In this document: one piece after another, positions 11,590 to 20,261 of the stretch
Numbering within the stretch: the stretch's first letter is position 1
How the letters are laid out: each line of letters begins with the position of its first letter
Assembly: GCA_022432975.1 (NCBI GenBank)
Contig: CM039510.1
Location: 15,394,381-15,458,380, forward strand
Length of the DNA: 64,000 bases
Origin: Begonia masoniana
Taxonomy: Eukaryota; Streptophyta; Magnoliopsida; Cucurbitales; Begoniaceae
Reading direction: 5' to 3'
Notes under the pieces: generated by a model
Seen by the model: only the letters and a program-made list of their open reading frames with translations
What the model was told of the DNA's origin: nothing
The model's database searches: none
Translations under genes and position numbers: made by a program

Positions 11590-11960
11590 TTATTCTGTTG
11601 TCTATCGGAAGATGTCTTCAGTGGAAGCCATCGGATGATATAGAACGAAATTTGTCGTTTAGTGACCGGTGGATGTCGTGTGTTAATCCACTGGAAGATG
11701 TAGGAAATGTTTTGTCGTTTAGTGACCGGTGGATGTCGTGTGTTAATCCACCGGAAGATGTAGGAAATGTTTTGTCGTTTTGTGACCGGTGAATGTCGTA
11801 TGATAATCTACCGGAAGATGTAAGAAGTGTTTTGTTGTCTAGCCACCGATGGATACTGTGTAGCGTCGATCATCCGGCTGACGTCACCGGAAGGTGTAGA
11901 GCGTATTTTGTCGTTTTGCTACCGGATGATGTCTTCTATTTTCTGTTTCAACCCCTTTTG
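11590..11960. repeat. TCGGAAGATGT-type degenerate tandem array
   Basis: Repeated (A/C)(T/C)CGG(A/T)(A/G)GATGT blocks spaced 20-65 bases, including two nearly identical 65-base units with 'TTTAGTGACCGGTGGATGTC'. ORFs 11,598-11,990 read through these repeats and are not genes. Confidence 0.8.
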
Positions 11961-12262
11961 TTGACTTTGTCCAGCAGGCGATGCGTTTGACTTTTGAAAC
12001 CTATAAGGGTTCTGCGATTTAATCCTTTATTCCTTTTGCCGATTATTCCCAAAAATTCTAACTGAGTATTCAAGCCTTGTACAATAGTTTTGTTTAACTC
12101 TATTTTACTTAAATGATTTCCGCTGCAAGTTTCGAATATTATTGTTTTGAAGATTCCGCTTGTGTCAAGTTTTTCAAAAAATATAAATACGGTTGAAATT
12201 TTAGTCATGTACGGGTATGGTGTGACGAACCGGGTTCAGATAACTCGGGGCGTTACAACTTC

Positions 12263-12530
12263 GACTTATTATCTGGGCTTAATTAAAGCTGTTCGTTCGC
12301 AAAATGGATCTCGTTTACTATTTTTATTAAAACGTCTTTTATATTACAAGAAACGTAATTCTCGTAATTTAATGTTACAACTCCCAAAATTCTCGAAATT
12401 CTCTTAAAATCCATATTAATAATTAAGATTATAATAACGCTCTCTGCTCACAAAACAGACTTAATTTGACATATTTACAAAATGCCATTATTTATTAGAA
12501 TATTAAAATCTCGTAAAGCCGGGTGTTACA
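12263..12530 (-). mobile_element. F1 5' LTR, terminal segment after the nested solo LTR
   Basis: Matches 8,525-8,790 and ends GGGTGTTACA at 12,530, followed by the ATAAG duplication. Confidence 0.85.
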
Positions 12531-12734
12531 ATAAGAGTCACCGAGCAACCACGGACTTGACAACAATTAGAATCTCAATCTCCACCCAAATTGAAAATCA
12601 ATTTGAGGACTAGCCTTTGATTGAAGAAGGATCGTAAAAAACCGATCAAGCAATCAAAGTTTGAGAGGAAAATGGTCTACTTGTTCTCATTAAAAATCCG
12701 ATCTTTCATGAATACCAAATTGTCAACCTACAAT

Positions 12735-13330
12735 ATTTCCACCACCACTACTTGAGCTAACATGTGAAGAAACACATGAATGATTAACATTAGAATATTT
12801 AGATTCATAAGAAGAATATAAACTAGTAATTCCATGTGTTATTTGATTCATAGAAAATAAAGAAGTTTGTAAATTATTAGAAATTTTATTAACAATGAGA
12901 TATACTCATCTTAACTTATATCTAAGATCCATTATACATGCATAACAAAAAATATGAGGAATATCAAGGCAATATTTTTTAAATTTTATTTCCATTTTAT
13001 TAAGTATATCTCTAAATTCATCTATATGTCGATATTGTGCAAAATTACTCGTTAAGTTTATAAAAATTGGGAGAACAAGATGAGAAGTGGGATAATAAAT
13101 TCCCGAACATTCATTTGTAGCATCATAAAATGTTTTTAAAAAATCAAGAAATATATTAGCTACTTCGCAACTAGATTTATCAAGATTAATACTTTGTGTT
13201 TTCTCACTAATAAAAACACAAATAACTTGCCAATATGATCTAGCATTTTCTAACATTAAATAAGTAAAATTCCACCTATTATCTATATCGGTAATTCGGA
13301 CGTCACTAACTTGACTGTTCGTAAAAATGC
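12735..13330 (-). pseudogene. hAT-family transposase relic (RNase H-like region)
   Basis: Minus-strand frames read NRWNFTYLMLENA, then 'FYDATNECSGIYYPTSHLVL', then 'IPHIFCYACIMDLRYKL'. This is the W-(N/D)-S/F-T-Y-x-M and 'Y-P-T-(S/A)-x-L...Y' order typical of plant hAT transposases of the zinc-finger BED / RICESLEEPER type. The longest open segment is 116 aa (12,906-13,256), against some 600-700 aa for a full transposase. The reading continues upstream to about 13,330. Downstream, after a stop, it carries on in a second frame to about 12,735 with 'YESKYSNV' and a serine-rich tail. The BED zinc finger and the C-terminal dimerisation domain were not found. It is certainly inactive. Confidence 0.75.
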
Positions 13331-13429
13331 TTTGAAAATACTATACATCTTTAAAAGGACTCAAAACGTGTAAACTTTTTTTTTTTAAAACTTCGTAGAA
13401 AACGTGAGTTAAATTTTTTTTTCGTGGCA

Positions 13430-13700
13430 CTATTCATGTGAATAGCAATTTTACTGCTCACGTGAATATCAATTTTACTGTTCACGTGAATAGTATTTTT
13501 TGATGTTCACGTGAACAGTACTTTCACTGTTCACGTGAATAGTATTTTTTGCTGGTCACGTGAACAGTACTTTCACTGTTCACACAAACAGTAATTTTGC
13601 TGGTCACGTGAACAGTACTTTCACTGTTCACGCAAACAGTAATGTTGTTGTTCACGTGTTTCACTGTTCACGTGAATAGTACTTTCACTATTCACGTGAA
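13430..13700. repeat. CACGTG palindrome array
   Basis: About 12 units of the type 'ttCACGTGAA-cagtactttcactg' spaced about 20-33 bases, with variants CACGCAAAC and CACACAAAC. Perfect TTCACGTGAA 10-base palindromes recur. CACGTG is the plant G-box core, but the regular spacing indicates a tandem repeat. No host gene lies beside it. Confidence 0.85.
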
Positions 13701-13704
13701 TATT

Positions 13705-13875
13705 AGGCGATTGCTCGCCCCCTGCACTGGATTTGGGGCGAAAAGTTCGCTCAGGAGCGAACTTTCACCCCTTGGGTGATTGTTCGCCCCTATGGGGCGA
13801 CTGATTGCCTCTGGGGCAAATTTTCACCCCTACGGAGCGATTGATCACCTCCTTTGGGGCGAACCGTCGCCGCAC
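13705..13875. repeat. GGCGA...TCGCC inverted-motif cluster
   Basis: Several 'ggcga(t/a)(t)g(c/t)TCGCCCC' and 'GTTCGC...GCGAAC' motifs in 170 bases. Resembles the palindrome clusters inside the gypsy LTRs, so this may be the end of a further degraded LTR. ORF 13,780-14,118 starts in it and is not convincing. Confidence 0.55.
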
Positions 13876-14224
13876 TCTCGGGTGGTGATGAGAATGACAG
13901 ATTTTAATTTAAGCCTAGGGTTCATCTATCTTGTTCGCAATCGCAGAGACGTCTACTGGTTCGCTGAAAATTTCATCAATCTTGTGCTTGGCTGGCGGCA
14001 GCTCGGGTTGGATGAAGAAGATCTGAAGATGGTCGTACTCGTCGTCGTCTGTAAATGTCGAAGGAAGGAGAAGACGGGACTGTCCATGTCCGTTGCGAGG
14101 CGTCAGAGAGGACCCTGAGTTTGGCACCGGAGAGGGCCCTGACCTGGAGAGGGCAAGGAGTTGGGTTTGACCGAGCTATCGGAGAGTCGGGGACTGCCGA
14201 TTGTCAGGTGTTAGAGAAGGCTCA
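13876..14224. other. Unassigned, moderately GC-rich sequence
   Basis: Overlapping short ORFs on both strands (e.g. 13,915-14,127 minus) but no recognisable domain, start context or splice structure. I see no gene here. Confidence 0.4.
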
Positions 14225-14415
14225 GGGGCCCCAAGCTGGGCTTGATCGAGCCAGCTCGTGAGCAGGCTCGTTGAGCCCGATCATCGACTGGCTCGCGAGC
14301 CTGGATGGTCAAGCACGGCTCGACCCATCTGTGTGACCCGAGCCAAATCGGCTCGTTACTGTAGCGAGCCGAGCTTGGCTCGACCCGCTACAGTAACGAG
14401 CCAGCCAGCCCGTTT
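14225..14415. repeat. GAGCC-rich block with a 17-bp-arm perfect hairpin
   Basis: Repeated GGCTCG/CGAGCC motifs. At 14,350-14,402 two 17-base arms (GGCTCGTTACTGTAGCG at 14,350-14,366 and its exact complement at 14,386-14,402) enclose a 19-base loop that is itself near-palindromic. Paired with 5,323-5,575, this may be the other subterminal region of a hAT element. Confidence 0.7.
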
Positions 14416-14651
14416 AACATATCTAATTGTCAGTAAAAATCTAAAGGAAACAAACGGGCATATAAGTAAGAGAAACAACCTTTTCAAACTTCAAACTAGG
14501 AGCTTTTTGGTGTAATCTTGGTTATGTCAAGAGAAAGGTCTGAGCTTTCGGCTATAAAATGAGTGTTTCTTGACTTTCAGCAGTTATTGAAATGGATAAC
14601 ATCGAAGAGATAAGCCACCCAACAAAATAGTCGATTACGTAAACACCCTAG

Positions 14652-14899
14652 TGTTAATATAACATTCATATAGTTCAATAGTTCAGTTCAAATATAATTA
14701 TTAGTTAACTGTCTTTTCCTTTCATCATTTGTTTACTACAATGTAATGTATGAGAGTGAGTTTTTTGATAGTGATGAACATATAGAAAAGATTTCCTCTC
14801 TTACTTTGCCGTCAGTTACAACTTCGTCTTCACCTTTGATCTTCATCTTCTTCTCTCTGCTTTCTTCAGCAACTCTATTCACATCTCCAAAACTCTACT
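14652..14899 (+). mobile_element. Copia-1 5' LTR, 248 bp
   Basis: Aligns with 20,005-20,256 over its length ('TTCAGTTCAAAT', 'TTTTCCTTTCATCATTTGTTTACT', shown in part; 'ATTCACATCTCCAAAACT'). It differs by several substitutions and small indels, consistent with age. Confidence 0.88.
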
Positions 14900-14916
14900 T
14901 TGTATCCGAGTCAAAG
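14900..14916 (+). other. Copia-1 primer-binding site (degraded)
   Basis: TTGTATCCGAGTCAAAG lies directly after the 5' LTR and resembles the initiator-methionine tRNA complement TTGGTATCAGAGC with two or three changes. It is followed three bases later by the gag ATG. Confidence 0.6.
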
Positions 14917-14918
14917 AG

Positions 14919-15640
14919 ATGGCATCTTCAAGCTTTACGATTCCCTCTTCCTCAACATTGTCTCTATCTTCAACCATGCCTCCATTTCTCTCTGCAAACC
15001 AGACTCTCACAATCAAGTTAGATAACAATAACTACCTGGTATGGAAGACCCAGCTCCTTAATATCGTTATTGCTAATGGTATTGACCATCTCTTGGACAA
15101 CTCGCGCCCATCCCTTCCCCAATTCCTCGATTCCCTTTCATCTCAGATCAATCCTTTGGCTGCGATACAATCGACTTATTATGAGTTGGATTTTTGCTTC
15201 TTTGTCTGAAGATCTTCTCCCACAAATCGTCTCCTTTACTACGGCTAGTGAGGTCTGGTCGGCCCTTGCTAGCATGTATGCTTCTTCATCCCTCGCAAGA
15301 ATCACCGATCTCCGAAGTTGCCTTCACTCTTATCAAAAGATGGCCTTTCTACCACGACTTATATCCAAAAGATGACCACCATCTGCAACACTCTGGCAGC
15401 CATCGGAGAACCAGTCTTATACAGGGACCAAGTCATTTATTTTCTGAACGGTCTGGGCAGTGAATACGATTCATTTGTGAACTCCATCACCAACCACCCC
15501 GACCAGCCGCCTCTGGAGGAAATACACAATCTTCTTCAAAGCTATGACTTTCGCTTGGAAAGACAGAATCTGGTCGTTTGTCTTTCGTCACCAACCCAAA
15601 TGCAAGCTAACGCTGTCTCTCAGCATCCATTCTGACAAGA
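14919..15640 (+). pseudogene. Copia-1 gag (UBN2-type), frameshifted
   Basis: Opens with a serine-rich leader (MASSSFTIPSSS), then 'LDNNNYLVWKTQLLNIV', the W-K-x-x-(V/L)-(V/L) signature of copia gag. It continues in a second frame with 'EDLLPQIVSFTTASEVWSAL', then in a third with 'YFLNGLGSEYDSFVNSI' and 'LLQSYDFRLE'. At least two frame changes (near 15,185 and 15,345) break it. The nucleocapsid part follows as a weak CxxC...H remnant near 15,755. Confidence 0.85.
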
Positions 15641-15739
15641 GTGGGTTCCTTAGCCGAACACCCCGTTTCGACTGACTTTCGCATCTGGTCTGTAGCAGTA
15701 CGGAACAGTTTCTCTTTCTCAATTGCAGTCCCGGCGTCC

Positions 15740-16730
15740 AAACCAGCCCAAGTGCCAGATTTGCCACAAACCGAGCCACAGGCCCAGAAGTGCTATCACA
15801 AATTAAATTTATGATACCGAGCCCCTACACCCTGAGCCCAATACTCAACCTCACTAGCCTATCTTCAAGCTCATTTCTCCTTTGTCTAGACAGCCCCAAA
15901 CCAACCTTTCCTTCAGTCATCTCTCCTGCTTCCTGATGCTACCCTGTCTTCCACTTAGATAGCCGGCCTCCTACCCACACCATCAGCCTTTGCACCGGCC
16001 GCACCTTGGGTCCTTGATTCAGGTGCAACCTTTCCCACCTCAATCAGCTTCAGCCGTATACTGGACCTTCTCAAGTCACCACTGCTGACAGTAATTCTCT
16101 TCCAATCTCTCAACTCGATTTTACTGTTATTCTCACTTTTTCTCGTCCACTCAGATTACATAATGTCTGTAATTCTCCGAATATCTCTCAAAATTTGCTC
16201 AGTATAGCTAAATTGACCCGGGAAAATTATGTCTTTGTGAAATTTCATCACAATTGTTTTTTTTTGTCAAGGATCGGGATACTCATTTGACTTTGCTTTG
16301 GGCTTCCCTCAGTGATGACCTCTATCATATTCCGGTCGCCAGCCCAGTTCGGTCTCTGTCTACACAGCTGCCAGTTCAAGTCAGTCCCTCTTTTCAACTC
16401 TAGCATTTTCGTTTGAGGCATCCATCTGTTCCTATTTTGCAGCATGTTTTAAAAACTTGCAATCTGAAATGTAATCAAACTGATTTCCGTTAGTTTTGTG
16501 TTTCATATAAAATGAGTAAAACTCATCGCATGCCCTTTCCTCTCTTTGACTCACATGCTCCTTATCCTTTTGATGTTATAAATTATGATGTTTGGAGTCC
16601 ATCTCTCATAATATCTATTACTGGTGTACGTTATTTTATTCTATTTGTAGATTATTGTACCTGTTTCACTTAGATCTTTTCGCTGAAATAAAAAAGCGAA
16701 GTTCATAATACCTTTTTGCACTTCTATAAC
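15740..16730 (+). pseudogene. Copia-1 protease and integrase N-terminal region, heavily decayed
   Basis: No long ORF, but the order of short matches is clear. A zinc-knuckle-like CQICHK lies near 15,757. The aspartic protease signature WVLDSGAT is at about 16,007-16,030. 'SIAKLTRENYVFVKF' sits near 16,200. The integrase core start, 'INYDVWSPS' to 'YFILFVDYCT', lies at about 16,570-16,670. Stops and frameshifts separate all of them. Confidence 0.7.
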
Positions 16731-16746
16731 TTAGTTCACGCTCAAT

Positions 16747-17202
16747 TTGGTTCTAAAATCAAAATTGTCCAATCGAACTGGGGGTGAAGAATTTCCATCT
16801 CTTACTCCTTTGTTTTTGTCTCTCGACATTCATCATTGTATACCGTGTCCATATACCCCGAATCAAAATGGACGAGTTGAGCATAAAAATCGGCATGTTG
16901 TCGAAATTGGTCTTGCTCTACTTTTTCACTCTTTAGTTCCTAAACACTTTTGGACGTACGCTTTTTCCACAGCCACTGCTTTAATTAACTTGCTTCCAAC
17001 TCTTGTCCTAAATTACAAATCTCTGTTTCAATATTTATTTGGTTCTCTTCCAGATTATGCTTCTTTACGTGTTTTCAGATGTCTATGTTTTCCTTTCCTA
17101 CGACCCTTTACTCAGCATAAGCTACAACTTCGTTCTCCTCCCCGTGTTTTTCTAAGACTCAGTCATCATCATAAATGCTATCTAGGCTTAGATCGTCAAT
17201 AA
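16747..17202 (+). pseudogene. Copia-1 integrase C-terminal half
   Basis: 151-aa open segment containing 'CPYTPNQNGRVEHKNRHVVE', which matches the P-x-T-P-Q-Q-N-G-x-x-E-R-K-(H/N)-R-H block with the catalytic glutamate of copia integrases. It is followed by 'FWTYAFSTATALINLLPT' and 'LRVFRCLCFP', both standard copia features. The two catalytic aspartates lie upstream in the decayed part. Confidence 0.85.
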
Positions 17203-17322
17203 AATAAACTCTACATTTCTCGTCATGTCACATTTGACGAAAATATTTTTATCTTTTTAACACTAACCTAGTCTACCTAACCAAACTCCCTTTTCTTTTT
17301 TCAAATTCCCTCATTTACTTTT

Positions 17323-18219
17323 TTGATCTCTTCATCAAACCAAACACCTCCTCCCACCATACACCCTACTCCACCTCCCCGATTATACCCCATTCCTCTC
17401 CTATATCTTCCCCTTCTCCAGACCTCGCTAACCAACCTTCCCCTTCTCACTCACCTTCGACCATCCCCTCCCAACCCCCTCTTCTACCCTGACCACGTTA
17501 GCACCCTATGTGCACCAGAGTTAAAGATGATATTTTTAAACCAAAAGTCTTCTCCATTGAAACTTCTTATGAACAGGGCTTTTCAACATGCCGCGAAATT
17601 TACCCATTGGTTAGCGGCTATGAAGGAGGAAATTTCAGCACTAAAAGAAACAAATACTTGGAAACTAGTTCCTCTTTCCAAGTGTGCCAAAACCATTGGC
17701 TACAAGTGGGTCTTCAAAACTAAACTGAATTTAGATGACACAGTTTCTCGGTATGAAGCTAGACTTGTGGCAAAAGGCTATGACCAAATAAAAGGTATTG
17801 ACTATGATGAGACATTTAGCCCAGTGGTTAAACTCACTTCAGTTCGCACCGTTCTTTCCTTAGCCATCACTTTTAAGTGGACTATTCGGTAGCTTGATAT
17901 CAGCAATGCATTTTTACATGAGGATTTGATAGAAACGGTGTACGTGCAAAAACCTCCAGGTTTCATCAATTCTTCAAACCCATTGGCAGTGTGTCTACTA
18001 CACAAAGTGCTATATGGCCTCAAGTAATCTCCGAGGGCTTGGTACACTAAGCTACACCATGCTCTAATCAATTGTTCTCAGCATCAAAGTTTGACTCTTC
18101 CCTCTTCGTTCGTCGGATGCATAACTCCATTATAATTGTGCTCATTTATGTCAACGACATTATACTCATAGGTGACTCCCCACTTTTACTGGATCAACTT
18201 TTAACCTACCTACACTCCC
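17323..18219 (+). pseudogene. Copia-1 reverse transcriptase, 5' part
   Basis: A proline-rich linker, then 'AAMKEEISALKETNTWKLV', 'IGYKWVFKTKLN', 'RYEARLVAKGYDQIKGIDY' and 'ETFSPVVKLTSVRTVLSLA', all canonical copia RT blocks. After a stop at 17,892 the frame resumes with 'LDISNAFLHEDL' and 'VYVQKPPGF', and reaches the catalytic box as YVND near 18,148 where YVDD is usual. Stops at 17,892 and about 18,027. Interrupted by Cassandra at 18,220. Confidence 0.88.
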
Positions 18220-18631
18220 TGTAACGACCCCTTTCCCCAGCAAGATATTGTCCGCTCCGGGGATTGGGCCGCAGCCCAATATCCTCCCTTCACGGCTTTG
18301 TTTGGCGAGAGCACTTCCCGGAAGGTCACCCAACTTGAAATTACTCTCGCCGAAGCACGCTTAACTTCGGAGTTCTTATGGGATCCGTCGCCAATCGTGC
18401 TCCAAAACGCGTCTTGCTATGTTGGGAGGGATCTCTTACATATGTTTCATTTCCATGTACTTCTCCAAGCGATGTGGGTTCGTAACGGCCCCTGCTTCAA
18501 CGGAGAAACCACTCCGGCCCAGGTCAGCCCCAGGATCCGCGGAGCTTTACCCACCTCCGGCCCAGGTCAGCCCCAGGATCCGCGGAGAATGGGTGGTTCC
18601 TTATCAGTCCGTTGAAAGACGGGTCGTCACA
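18220..18631 (-). mobile_element. Cassandra 3' LTR, 412 bp
   Basis: Includes a 31-33 bp duplicated block ('CTCCGGCCCAGGTCAGCCCC...' in two copies ~43 bases apart, 18,510-18,590) and the 5S-like domain at 18,306-18,420. Confidence 0.93.
18306..18420 (-). other. 5S rRNA-derived domain in Cassandra LTR
   Basis: Minus strand reads GGATCCCATAAGAACTCCG, then GTTAAGCGTGCTT (complement at 18,353-18,365, box A region), then GGGTGACC (complement at 18,324-18,331) and CCGGGAAGT (box C region). These correspond in order to the plant 5S rRNA internal promoter. The 5' third of 5S is poorly conserved. It is likely an RNA polymerase III promoter relic or active promoter of the TRIM, not a ribosomal gene. 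Confidence 0.9.
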
Positions 18632-18701
18632 ATCACCCCCCTCGGGGGCCCAACGTCCTCGTTGGCCACATTTCCGGTTGGGTACAGGCTCTGATACCAT
18701 T
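18632..18701 (-). other. Cassandra internal domain: PBS and PPT
   Basis: On the minus strand TGGTATCAGAGCC (complement at 18,687-18,699) lies two bases after the 5' LTR and matches the initiator-methionine tRNA primer site. At the other end is a purine tract GAGGGGGGGTGAT next to the 3' LTR. Nothing else is encoded in the 70 bp. Confidence 0.92.
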
Positions 18702-19113
18702 TGTAACGACCCCTTTCCCCAGCAAGATATTGTCCACTCCGGGGATTGGGCCGCAGCCCAATATCCTCCCCTCACGGCTTTGTTTGGCGAGAGCACTTCC
18801 CGGAAGGTCACCCAACTTGAAATTACTCTCGCCGAAGCACGCTTAACTTCGGGGTTCTTATGGGATCCGTCGCCAATCGTGCTCCAAAACGCGTCTTGCT
18901 ATGTTGGGAGGGATCTCTTACATATGTTTCATTTCCATGTACTTCCCCAAGCGATGTGGGTTCGTAACGGCCCCTGCTTCAACGGAGAAACCACTCCGGC
19001 CCAGGTCAGCCCCAGGATCCGCGGAGCTTTACCCACCTCCGGCCCAGGTCAGCCCCAGGATCCGTGGAGAATGAGTGGTTCCTTATCAGTCCGTTGAAAG
19101 ACGGGTCGTCACA
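18702..19113 (-). mobile_element. Cassandra 5' LTR, 412 bp
   Basis: Same length as its partner, with six transitions between them. 5S-like domain at 18,788-18,902. Confidence 0.93.
18788..18902 (-). other. 5S rRNA-derived domain in Cassandra LTR (second copy)
   Basis: Identical to 18,306-18,420 shifted by 482 bases except for one transition (acttcggGgttc). Confidence 0.9.
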
Positions 19114-19118
19114 CTCCC

Positions 19119-19855
19119 ACTTCAGAGTCCGAGACCTTGGTCCACTGTCCTTTTTTCTCGGCATCTCGGTGACTCACACTCCTACAGGTATGAACTTTTC
19201 TCAGTCCAAATATATTTTTGAGTTATTTCATAGGGCCAACATGACTTCTTGCAAGCCAGTTTTAACTCCAATGGTAGCAAACCCAATTCTATCTAGCAAC
19301 ATTGGAATTCCTCTACAGGATGACTTTCTCTTTTGTAGTATAGTCGGAGGACTACAATATTGTTGTTTTACCCGCCTAGATATAGCATTTTCTGTCAATA
19401 AGGTCTCCCAATTTATGCACGCACCTACAAACGCTCACTTACAAGTAGTTAAACAAATTTTGAGATATCTTAAAGGCACTTCACGTTTAGGTATCTCATT
19501 CTCGCTGTCTCCGAATTATGATTTGACATGTTATACAGATTGCGGACTGGGCTTCCTGTCCAGATGATCGCAAAAGCACAAGTGATTTTTGTGTTTTTCT
19601 CGAAACGAATCTCATTTCCTAGTCCTCATCCAAGCAAAAATCGTCTCTCGCTCCAATACTGAGTTCGAATATCGAAGTGTAGCCAATGGCGCAATAGAAA
19701 TCTTATGGTTACAATCACTCTTAAAGGAATTGGGCATCATCTCCACCAAGATATCTCTTATTCTCTGTGATAACCTAATTGTCACATACCTTGCTTCCAA
19801 TCCGGTTCTACACTCTAAATCCAAACATGTGAAAATCGATTATCATTTTGTTTAG
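19119..19855 (+). pseudogene. Copia-1 RT C-terminus and RNase H
   Basis: Resumes after Cassandra with 'FRVRDLGPLSFFLGISV', 'FSQSKYIFELFHRANM', 'VGGLQYCCFTRLDIAFSVN' and 'LQVVKQILRYLKGT', the classic copia RT-RNase H link. RNase H follows as 'LTCYTDCGLGFLS' (usual D-x-D-W-A-G region altered), then, after a stop near 19,567 and a frame change, 'SRSNTEFEYRSVANGAIEILW' and 'LILCDNLIVTYLASNPVLHSKSK' (shown in pieces of at most 20: LILCDN, YLASNPVLHSKSKH). Inactive. Confidence 0.88.
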
Positions 19856-19993
19856 GAAAAAGGTCATACAAAAGAAATTATTGGTCAAATTTACGCCATT
19901 CGAACATCAACTGGCTGATGCTCACACAAAGCCTCTCCAACTATCAACATTCAATGCCTTTTTATTCAAGATATCTGGCCTACGGTCTTGATC

Positions 19994-20004
19994 TTGAGAA
20001 GAGA
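19994..20004 (+). other. Copia-1 polypurine tract
   Basis: TTGAGAAGAGA immediately before the 3' LTR. Confidence 0.7.
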
Positions 20005-20256
20005 TGTTAACAGAATATTCATATAGTTCAGTTCAAATGTAATTGTTAGTTAATTGTCTTTTCCTTTCATCATTTGTTTACTGCAATGTATATGTAGAGT
20101 GAGTTTTTCGATAGTGATGAATATTCAAAAAAGATTTCCTCTCTCTTCCTTTGCCGGCGGTTTGAGCTTCGTTTTCACCTTCAACTTCATCTTCTTCTGC
20201 AAATCTTCCTCTTCTTTCTTCTTCAACAACTCTATTCACATCTCCAAAACTCTACT
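20005..20256 (+). mobile_element. Copia-1 3' LTR, 252 bp
   Basis: Starts TGTTAACAGAATATTC and matches the 5' LTR. Followed by CCTTG, the probable target duplication partner. Confidence 0.87.
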
Positions 20257-20261
20257 CCTTG

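Larger units (their letters stand above)
10200..12257 (+). mobile_element. Solo LTR (family F3), 2,058 bp, nested in F1
   Basis: TGTAATACCC...GGGGCGTTACA flanked by ACTCC (10,195-10,199) and ACTTC (12,258-12,262), a 5-bp duplication with one mismatch. Removing it restores the F1 LTR sequence. It has TATTTAAGG at 10,329, a 'GTAGCCGCCACTG' motif at about 10,352, a CCAG/GTAAGT donor-like site at 10,740, paired stem-loop repeats TTAAGGG...CCCCTTAA at 10,915-11,055, a GCATTAGGCT...GATGTAGG block near 11,219, and a TCGG-GATGT array at 11,590-11,960. Same family as 42,286-43,206 and a close relative of the gypsy B LTR. Confidence 0.88.
6326..12530 (-). mobile_element. Gypsy LTR element (family F1), interior deleted, both LTRs retained
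   Basis: Flanked by a perfect 5-bp duplication, ATAAG at 6,321-6,325 and 12,531-12,535. The minus-strand ends are TGTAACACCC and GGGTCGTTACA. The left (3') LTR is 6,326-8,790. A ~265-bp remnant of internal DNA follows. The right (5') LTR is 9,056-12,530, lacks its outer third and is interrupted by a solo LTR. Minus orientation is deduced from the internal end 'TTTTGAAGACAAAATTTTAAAT...' next to the left LTR, which matches the pol-3'LTR boundary of gypsy B' ('TTTTGAGGACAAAATTC'). All gag-pol is lost. Confidence 0.8.
18220..19113 (-). mobile_element. Cassandra TRIM retrotransposon, complete, 894 bp
   Basis: Two 412-bp LTRs (18,220-18,631 and 18,702-19,113) around a 70-bp internal domain. Perfect 5-bp duplication CTCCC at 18,215-18,219 and 19,114-19,118. 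On the minus strand each LTR starts TGTGACGACCC and ends GGGGTCGTTACA and carries a 5S-rRNA-like domain, the defining trait of Cassandra. The LTRs differ at 6 of 412 positions, all transitions, so insertion is recent compared with the copia-1 host. The element encodes no protein; all ORFs across it are incidental. Confidence 0.95.
14652..20256 (+). mobile_element. Copia-1: decayed Ty1/copia element with short LTRs
   Basis: LTRs of ~250 bp at 14,652-14,899 and 20,005-20,256 begin TGTTAA. Flanking CCTAG (14,647-14,651) and CCTTG (20,257-20,261) are a probable 5-bp duplication with one mismatch. The order is LTR, PBS, gag, protease, integrase, RT, RNase H, PPT, LTR, as in copia. Every domain carries frameshifts or stops. 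A Cassandra element (18,220-19,113) sits within the RT region. It is an old insertion. Confidence 0.92.

Noticed and set aside
11598..11990. Tandem-repeat protein in the F3 LTR
   Set aside because: The frames follow the TCGG array in a solo LTR and are not conserved in the sister LTR.
14350..14402. Helitron 3' hairpin
   Set aside because: Arms are longer than usual and no CTRR end follows at the expected ~10 bases. No Rep/helicase sequence seen.
13780..14515. ORFs of 68-112 aa in GC-rich DNA
   Set aside because: Overlap on both strands, cross repeat arrays, no domain or gene signals.
18306..18902. Two 5S rRNA genes
   Set aside because: Only the internal promoter region is conserved, the 5' third is degenerate, and both lie in Cassandra LTRs.
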